DNA of 64,000 bases, from assembly GCA_946699065.1 (NCBI GenBank), contig CAMPDV010000191.1, positions 1 to 64,000 of the forward strand. Reading direction: 5' to 3'. This DNA comes from Loxodes magnus. Lineage: Eukaryota; Ciliophora; Karyorelictea; Loxodida; Loxodidae. A program made the position numbers and the translations under genes. This document shows, piece after piece, positions 52,101 to 61,600 of the stretch; within the stretch, counting starts at the first letter, position 1; each line of letters begins with the position of its first letter. The notes beneath the pieces were generated by a model that was given only the letters and a program-made list of their open reading frames with translations, did not search any database and was not told the origin of the DNA.

Positions 52101-54347
52101 TTCGAAATTAATCAAAAGAATATTCAAAGAGTAAAAATGAGAAGTCGAAAATAAAGAAAAGTGTTAAGACGAAAAATGTTCATAAATGTATTTTGGAAAG
52201 AATAAAGATATTTAAAAATTTCGAAATTAATCAAAAGAATATTCGAAGAGTAAAAATGAGAAGTCGAAAATAAAGAAAAGTGTAAAGACGAAAAATGTTC
52301 ATAAATGTATTTTAGAAAGAATAAAGATATTTAAAAATTTCGAAATTAATCAAAAGAATATTCGAAGAGTAAAATGAGAAGTCGAAAATAAAGAAAAGTG
52401 TAAAGACGAAAAATGTTCATAAATGTATTTTAGAAAGAATAAAGATATTTAAAAATTTCGAAATTAATCAAAAGAATATTCAAAGAGTAAAAATGAGAAG
52501 TCGAAAATAAAGAAAAGTGTAAAGACGAAAAATGTTCATAAATGTATTTTAGAAAGAATAAAGATATTTAAAAATTTCGAAATTAATCAAAAGAATATTC
52601 AAAGAGTAAAAATGAGAAGTCGAAAATTCAGAAAAGTATTAAGACGAACAATGTTCATAAATGTATTTTAGAAAGAATAAAGATATTTAAAAATTTCGAA
52701 ATTAATCAAAAGAATATTCAAAGAGTAAAAATGAGAAGTCGAAAATAAAGAAAAGTGTAAAGACGAAAAATGTTCATAAATGTATTTTAGTAAGAATAAA
52801 GATATTTAAAAATTTAGAAATTAATCAAAAGAATATTCGAAGAGTAAAAATGAGAAGTCGAAAATAAAGAAAAGTATTAAGACGAAAAATGTTCATAAAT
52901 GTATTTTGGAAAGAATAAAGATATTTAAAAATTTCGAAATTAATCAAAAGAATATTCGAAGAGTAAAAATGAGAAGTCGAAAATAAAGAAAAGTGTTAAG
53001 ACGAAAAATGTTCATAATGCATTTTGGAAAGAATAAAGATATTTAAAAATTTCGAAATTAATCAAAAGAATATTCAAAGAGTAAAAATGAGAAGTCGAAA
53101 ATAAAGAAAAGTATTAAGACGAACAATGTTCATAAATGTATTTTAGAAAGAATAAAGATATTTAAAAATTTCGAAATTAATCAAAAGAATATTCAAAGAG
53201 TAAAAATGAGAAGTCGAAAATAAAGTAAAATGTAAAGACGAAAAATGTTCATAAATGTATTTTAGAAAGAATAAAGATATTTAAAAATTTCGAAATTAAT
53301 CAAAAGAATATTCAAAGAGTAAAAATGAGAAGTCGAAAATAAAGAAAAGTGTAAAGACGAAAAATGTTCATAAATGTATTTTAGAAAGAATAAAGATATT
53401 TAAAAATTTCGAAATTAATCAAAAGAATATTCAAAGAGTAAAAATGAGAAGTCGAAAATAAAGAAAAGTATTAAGACGAAAAATGTTCATAAATGTATTT
53501 TAGAAAGAATAAAGATATTTAAAAATTTCGAAATTAATCAAAAGAATATTCAAAGAGTAAAAATGAGAAGTCGAAAATAAAGAAAAGTGTAAAGACGAAA
53601 AATGTTCATAAATGTATTTTAGAAAGAATAAAGATATTTAAAAATTTCGAAATTAATCAAAAGAATATTCAAAGAGTAAAAATGAGAAGTCGAAAATAAA
53701 GAAAAGTATTAAGACGAAAAATGTTCATAAATGTATTTTAGAAAGAATAAAGATATTTAAAAATTTCGAAATTAATCAAAAGAATATTCAAAGAGATAAA
53801 ATGAGAAGTCGAAAATAAAGAAAAGTATTATGACGAAATTAATCATAAATGTATTTTAGAAAGAATAAAGATATTTAAAAATTTCGAAATTAATCAAAAG
53901 AATATTCGAAGAGTAAAAATGAGAAGTCGAAAATAAAGAAAAGTGTAAAGACGAAAAATGTTCATAAATGTATTTTAGAAAGAATAAAGATATTTAAAAA
54001 TTTCTTAATTAATCAAAAGAATATTCGAAGAGTAAAAATGAGAAGTCGAAAATAAAGTAAAATGTAAAGACGAAAAATGTTCATAAATGTATTTTGGTAA
54101 GAATAAAGATATTTAAAAATTTCGAAATTAATCAAAAGAATATTCGAAGAGTAAAAATGAGAAGTCGAAAATAAAGAAAAGTATTAAGACGAAAAATGTT
54201 CATAAATGTATTTTGGAAAGAATAAAGATATTTAAAAATTTCTTAATTAATCAAAAGAATATTCGAAGAGTAAAAATGAGAAGTCGAAAATAAAGAAAAG
54301 TGTTAAGACGAAAAATGTTCATAATGCATTTTGGAAAGAATAAAGAT

Positions 54348-54384
54348 ATTTAAAAATTTCGAAATTAATCAAAAGAATAAAGAT
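54348..54384 (+). repeat. Truncated 37-bp satellite unit
   Basis: A unit start at 54,348 is followed by the next unit start at 54,385, only 37 bp later. The sequence passes from TCAAAAGAAT directly to AAAGATATTTAAAA. The unit contains AAAGAATA at positions 25-32 and at 107-114. Joining them deletes the 82 bp between and leaves exactly 37 bp. It is the only large break of register found in the window. Confidence 0.92.
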
Positions 54385-57300
54385 ATTTAAAAATTTCGAA
54401 ATTAATCAAAAGAATATTCAAAGAGTAAAAATGAGAAGTCGAAAATAAAGAAAAGTATTAAGACGAACAATGTTCATAAATGTATTTTAGAAAGAATAAA
54501 GATATTTAAAAATTTCGAAATTAATCAAAAGAATATTCAAAGAGTAAAAATGAGAAGTCGAAAATAAAGTAAAATGTAAAGACGAAAAATGTTCATAAAT
54601 GTATTTTAGAAAGAATAAAGATATTTAAAAATTTCGAAATTAATCAAAAGAATATTCAAAGAGTAAAAATGAGAAGTCGAAAATTCAGAAAAGTGTAAAG
54701 ACGAAAAATGTTCATAAATGTATTTTAGAAAGAATAAAGATATTTAAAAATTTCGAAATTAATCAAAAGAATATTCAAAGAGTAAAAATGAGAAGTCGAA
54801 AATAAAGAAAAGTATTAAGACGAAAAATGTTCATAAATGTATTTTAGAAAGAATAAAGATATTTAAAAATTTCGAAATTAATCAAAAGAATATTCAAAGA
54901 GATAAAATGAGAAGTCGAAAATAAAGAAAAGTATTATGACGAAATTAATCATAAATGTATTTTAGAAAGAATAAAGATATTTAAAAATTTCGAAATTAAT
55001 CAAAAGAATATTCGAAGAGTAAAAATGAGAAGTCGAAAATAAAGAAAAGTGTAAAGACGAAAAATGTTCATAAATGTATTTTAGAAAGAATAAAGATATT
55101 TAAAAATTTCGAAATTAATCAAAAGAATATTCGAAGAGTAAAATGAGAAGTCGAAAATAAAGAAAAGTGTAAAGACGAAAAATGTTCATAAATGTATTTT
55201 AGAAAGAATAAAGATATTTAAAAATTTCGAAATTAATCAAAAGAATATTCAAAGAGTAAAAATGAGAAGTCGAAAATAAAGAAAAGTGTAAAGACGAAAA
55301 ATGTTCATAAATGTATTTTAGAAAGAATAAAGATATTTAAAAATTTCGAAATTAATCAAAAGAATATTCAAAGAGTAAAAATGAGAAGTCGAAAATTCAG
55401 AAAAGTGTAAAGACGAAAAATGTTCATAAATGTATTTTGGAAAGAATAAAGATATTTAAAAATTTCGAAATTAATCAAAAGAATATTCAAAGAGTAAAAA
55501 TGAGAAGTCGAAAATAAAGAAAAGTGTTAAGACGAAAAATGTTCATAAATGTATTTTAGTAAGAATAAAGATATTTAAAAATTTCGAAATTAATCAAAAG
55601 AATATTCAAAGAGTAAAAATGAGAAGTCGAAAATAAAGAAAAGTATTAAGACGAAAAATGTTCATAAATGTATTTTAGAAAGAATAAAGATATTTAAAAA
55701 TTTCTTAATTAATCAAAAGAATATTCGAAGAGTAAAAATGAGAAGTCGAAAAAAAAGAAAAGTATTAAGACGAAAAATGTTCATAATGCATTTTGGAAAG
55801 AATAAAGATATTTAAAAATTTCGAAATTAATCAAAAGAATATAAAAAGAGTAAAAATGAGAAGTCGAAAATAAAGAAAAGTGTAAAGACGAACAATGTTC
55901 ATAAATGTATTTTAGAAAGAATAAAGATATTTAAAAATTTCGAAATTAATCAAAAGAATATTCAAAGAGTAAAAATGAGAAGTCGAAAATAAAGAAAAGT
56001 GTTAAGACGAAAAATGTTCATAAATGTATTTTAGAAAGAATAAAGATATTTAAAAATTTAGAAATTAATCAAAAGAATATTCAAAGAGTAAAAATGAGAA
56101 GTCGAAAATAAAGAAAAGTGTAAAGACGAAAAATGTTCATAAATGTATTTTAGAAAGAATAAAGATATTTAAAAATTTCGAAATTAATCAAAAGAATATT
56201 CAAAGAGTAAAAATGAGAAGTCGAAAATAAAGAAAAGTATTAAGACGAAAAATGTTCATAAATGTATTTTAGAAAGAATAAAGATATTTAAAAATTTCTT
56301 AATTAATCAAAAGAATATAAAAAGAGTAAAAATGAGAAGTCGAAAATAAAGAAAAGTATTATGACGAAATTAATCATAAATGTATTTTGGTAAGAATAAA
56401 GATATTTAAAAATTTCGAAATTAATCAAAAGAATATTCGAAGAGTAAAAATGAGAAGTCGAAAATAAAGAAAAGTGTAAAGACAAAAAATGTTCATAAAT
56501 GTATTTTAGAAAGAATAAAGATATTTAAAAATTTCTTAATTAATCAAAAGAATATTCGAAGAGTAAAAATGAGAAGTCGAAAATAAAGTAAAATGTAAAG
56601 ACGAAAAATGTTCATAAATGTATTTTGGTAAGAATAAAGATATTTAAAAATTTCGAAATTAATAAAAAGAATATTCAAAGAGTAAAAATGAGAAGTCGAA
56701 AATAAAGAAAAGTGTAAAGACGATAAATGTTCATAAATGTATTTTAGTAAGAATAAAGATATTTAAAAATTTCGAAATTAATCAAAAGAATATAAAAAGA
56801 GTAAAAATGAGAAGTCGAAAATAAAGTAAAATGTAAAGACGAAAAATGTTCATAAATGTATTTTAGAAAGAATAAAGATATTTAAAAATTTCGAAATTAA
56901 TCAAAAGAATATTCAAAGAGTAAAAATGAGAAGTCGAAAATAAAGAAAAATGTAAAGACGAAAAATGTTCATAAATGTATTTTGGTAAGAATAAAGATAT
57001 TTAAAAATTTCGAAATTAATAAAAAGAATATTCAAAGAGTAAAAATGAGAAGTCGAAAATAAAGTAAAATGTAAAGACGAAAAATGTTCATAAATGTATT
57101 TTAGAAAGAATAAAGATATTTAAAAATTTCGAAATTAATCAAAAGAATATTCAAAGAGTAAAAATGAGAAGTCGAAAATAAAGTAAAATGTAAAGACGAA
57201 AAATGTTCATAAATGTATTTTAGAAAGAATAAAGATATTTAAAAATTTCGAAATTAATCAAAAGAATATTCAAAGAGTAAAAATGAGAAGTCGAAAATAA

Positions 57301-57959
57301 AGTAAAATGTAAAGACGAAAAATGTTCATAAATGTATTTTGGTAAGAATAAAGATATTTAAAAATTTCGAAATTAATCAAAAGAATATTCAAAGAATAAA
57401 ATGAGAAGTCGAAAATAAAGAAAAGTATTAAGACGAACAATGTTCATAAATGTATTTTAGAAAGAATAAAGATATTTAAAAATTTCGAAATTAATCAAAA
57501 GAATATTCGAAGAGTAAAAATGAGAAGTCGAAAATAAAGTAAAATGTAAAGACGAAAAATGTTCATAAATGTATTTTAGAAAGAATAAAGATATTTAAAA
57601 ATTTCGAAATTAATCAAAAGAATATTCAAAGAGTAAAAATGAGAAGTCGAAAATTCAGAAAAGTGTAAAGACGAAAAATGTTCATAAATGTATTTTAGTA
57701 AGAATAAAGATATTTAAAAATTTCGAAATTAATCAAAAGAATATTCAAAGAGTAAAAATGAGAAGTCGAAAATAAAGAAAAGTATTAAGACGAAAAATGT
57801 TCATAAATGTATTTTAGAAAGAATAAAGATATTTAAAAATTTCGAAATTAATCAAAAGAATATTCAAAGAGTAAAAATGAGAAGTCGAAAATAAAGTAAA
57901 ATGTAAAGACGAAAAATGTTCATAAATGTATTTTAGAAAGAATAACGATATTTAAAAAT

Positions 57960-58625
57960 TTCGAAATTAATCAAAAGAATATTCACAGAACAAAATGAGA
58001 AGCCGAAAATAAAGAACAGTATTAAGACGAAAAATGTTCATAAATGTATTTTAGAAAGAATAAAGACATTTAAAAATTTCGAAATTAATAAAAAGAATAT
58101 TCAAAGAGTAAAAATGAGAAGTCGAAAATAAAGTAAAATGTAAAGACGAAAAATGTTCATAAATGTATTTTAGAAAGAATAAAGATATTTAAAAATTTCG
58201 AAATTAATCAAAAGAATATTCACAGAACAAAATGAGAAGCCGAAAATAAAGAACAGTATTAAGACGAAAAATGTTCATAAATGTATTTTGGTAAGAATAA
58301 AGATATTTAAAAATTTCGAAATTAATAAAAAGAATATTCAAAGAGTAAAAATGAGAAGTCGAAAATAAAGTAAAATGTAAAGACGAAATATGTTCATAAA
58401 TGTATTTTAGAAAGAATAAAGATATTTAAAAATTTCGAAATTAATCAAAAGAATATTCGAAGAGTAAAAATGAGAAGTCGAAAATAAAGAAAAGTATTAA
58501 GACGAACAATGTTCATAAATGTATTTTGGTAAGAATAAAGATATTTAAAAATTTCGAAATTAATCAAAAGAATATTCACAGAACAAAATGAGAAGCCGAA
58601 AATAAAGAACAGTATTAAGACGAAA
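57960..58625 (+). repeat. CACAGAACAAAATG / GCCG / GAACAG subfamily, three copies
   Basis: Units with ATTCACAGAACAAAATG, AAGCCGAAAA and AAAGAACAG occur with the first marker at 57,984, 58,221 and 58,577 and were seen nowhere else. They carry several linked substitutions compared with the neighbours (CAAAGAGT to CACAGAAC, GTCG to GCCG, GAAAAG to GAACAG) and a lost A. Their spacing (237 and 356 bp) shows local spread by two- and three-unit duplication. Confidence 0.85.
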
Positions 58626-61600
58626 AATGTTCATAAATGTATTTTGGTAAGAATAAAGATATTTAAAAATTTCGAAATTAATAAAAAGAATATTCAAAGA
58701 GTAAAAATGAGAAGTCGAAAAAAAAGAAAAGTATTAAGACGAAAAATGTTCATAAATGTATTTTGGAAAGAATAAAGATATTTAAAAATTTCGAAATTAA
58801 TCAAAAGAATATTCGAAGAGTAAAAATGAGAAGTCGAAAATAAAGAAAAATATTAAGACGAAAAATGTTCATAAATGTATTTTAGAAAGAATAAAGATAT
58901 TTAAAAATTTCTTAATTAATCAAAAGAATATTCAAAGAGTAAAAATGAGAAGTCGAAAATAAAGAAAAGTATTAAGACGAACAATGTTCATAAATGTATT
59001 TTAGAAAGAATAAAGATATTTAAAAATTTAGAAATTAATCAAAAGAATATTCAAAGAGTAAAAATGAGAAGTTGAAAATAAAGAAAAGTGTAAAGACGAA
59101 AAATGTTCATAAATGTATTTTAGAAAGAATAAAGATATTTAAAAATTTCGAAATTAATCAAAAGAATATTCAAAGAGTAAAAATGAGAAGTCGAAAATAA
59201 AGAAAAATGTAAAGACGAAAAATGTTCATAAATGTATTTTAGAAAGAATAAAGATATTTAAAAATTTCGAAATTAATCAAAAGAATATTCGAAGAGTAAA
59301 AATGAGAAGTCGAAAATAAAGAAAAGTATTAAGACGAAAAATGTTCATAAATGTATTTTGGTAAGAATAAAGATATTTAAAAATTTCGAAATTAATCAAA
59401 AGAATATTCAAAGAGTAAAAATGAGAAGTCGAAAATAAAGAAAAGTGTAAAAACGAAAAATGTTCATAAATGTATTTTGGTAAGAATAAAGATATTTAAA
59501 AATTTCGAAATTAATCAAAAGAATATTCAAAGAGTAAAATTGAGAAGTCGAAAATAAAGAAAAGTGTAAAGACGAAATATGTTCAAAAATGTATTTTAGT
59601 AAGAATAAAGATATTTAAAAATTTAGAAATTAATCAAAAGAATATTCAAAGAGTAAAAATGAGAAGTTGAAAATAAAGAAAAGTGTAAAGACGAAAAATG
59701 TTCATAAATGTATTTTGGTAAGAATAAAGATATTTAAAAATTTCTTAATTAATCAAAAGAATATTCAAAGAGTAAAAATGAGAAGTCGAAAATAAAGAAA
59801 AGTGTAAAGACGAAAAATGTTCATAAATGTATTTTAGTAAGAATAATGATATTTAAAAATTTCGAAATTAATCAAAAGAATATTCAAAGAGTAAAAATGA
59901 GAAGTCGAAAATAAAGTAAAATGTAAAGACGAAAAATGTTCATAAATGTATTTTAGAAAGAATAAAGATATTTAAAAATTTCGAAATTAATCAAAAGAAT
60001 ATTCAAAGAGTAAAAATGAGAAGTCGAAAATAAAGAAAAGTGTAAAGACGAAAAATGTTCATAAATGTATTTTGGTAAGAATAAAGATATTTAAAAATTT
60101 CGAAATTAATCAAAAGAATATTCAAAGAGTAAAAATGAGAAGTCGAAAATAAAGAAAAGTGTAAAGACGAAAAATGTTCATAAATGTATTTTAGTAAGAA
60201 TAAAGATATTTAAAAATTTCGAAATTAATCAAAAGAATATTCAAAGAGTAAAAATGAGAAGTTGAAAATAAAGAAAAGTATTAAGACGAAAAATGTTCAT
60301 AAATGTATTTTGGAAAGAATAAAGATATTTAAAAATTTCGAAATTAATCAAAAGAATATTCAAAGAGTAAAAATGAGAAGTCGAAAATAAAGAAAAGTGT
60401 AAAAACGAAAAATGTTCATAAATGTATTTTAGTAAGAATAAAGATATTTAAAAATTTCGTAATTAATCAAAAGAATATTCAAAGAGTAAAAATGAGAAGT
60501 CGAAAATAAAGTAAAATGTAAAGACGAAAAATGTTCATAAATGTATTTTAGAAAGAATAAAGATATTTAAAAATTTCGAAATTAATCAAAAGAATATTCA
60601 AAGAGTAAAAATGAGAAGTCGAAAATAAAGAAAAGTGTAAAGACGATAAATGTTCATAAATGTATTTTAGTAAGAATAAAGATATTTAAAAATTTAGAAA
60701 TTAATCAAAAGAATATTCAAAGAGTAAAAATGAGAAGTCGAAAATAAAGAAAAGTGTAAAGACGAAAAATGTTCATAAATGTATTTTAGAAAGAATAAAG
60801 ATATTTAAAAATTTCGAAATTAATCAAAAGAATATTCGAAGAGTAAAAATGAGAAGTCGAAAATAAAGAAAAGTATTAAGACGAAAAATGTTCAAAAATG
60901 TATTTTAGTAAGAATAAAGATATTTAAAAATTTAGAAATTAATCAAAAGAATATTCGAAGAGTAAAAATGAGAAGTCGAAAATAAAGAAAAGTGTAAAGA
61001 CGAAAAATGTTCATAAATGTATTTTAGAAAGAATAAAGATATTTAAAAATTTCGAAATTAATCAAAAGAATATTCGAAGAGTAAAATGAGAAGTCGAAAA
61101 TAAAGAAAAGTGTAAAGACGAAAAATGTTCATAAATGTATTTTAGTAAGAATAAAGATATTTAAAAATTTCGAAATTAATCAAAAGAATATTCGAAGAGT
61201 AAAAATGAGAAGTCGAAAATAAAGAAAAGTGTAAAGACGAAAAATGTTCATAAATGTATTTTAGAAAGAATAAAGATATTTAAAAATTTCGAAATTAATC
61301 AAAAGAATATTCGAAGAGTAAAATGAGAAGTCGAAAATAAAGAAAAGTGTAAAGACGAAAAATGTTCATAAATGTATTTTGGTAAGAATAAAGATATTTA
61401 AAAATTTCGAAATTAATCAAAAGAATATTCAAAGAGTAAAAATGAGAAGTCGAAAATAAAGAAAAGTGTTAAGACGAAAAATGTTCATAAATGTATTTTG
61501 GAAAGAATAAAGATATTTAAAAATTTCGAAATTAATCAAAAGAATATTCAAAGAGTAAAAATGAGAAGTCGAAAATAAAGAAAAGTGTTAAGACGAAAAA

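Noticed and set aside
56303-56485. Open frame of 60 codons on the - strand
   Set aside because: It lies wholly inside about 1.5 satellite units and exists only because local variants (TTTCTTAATT, ATTAATCAT) remove stop codons present in neighbouring units. The translation is low-complexity F/L/S/I/Y-rich, as expected from T-rich DNA, with no domain. Unit length 119 is not a multiple of three, so no frame is conserved.
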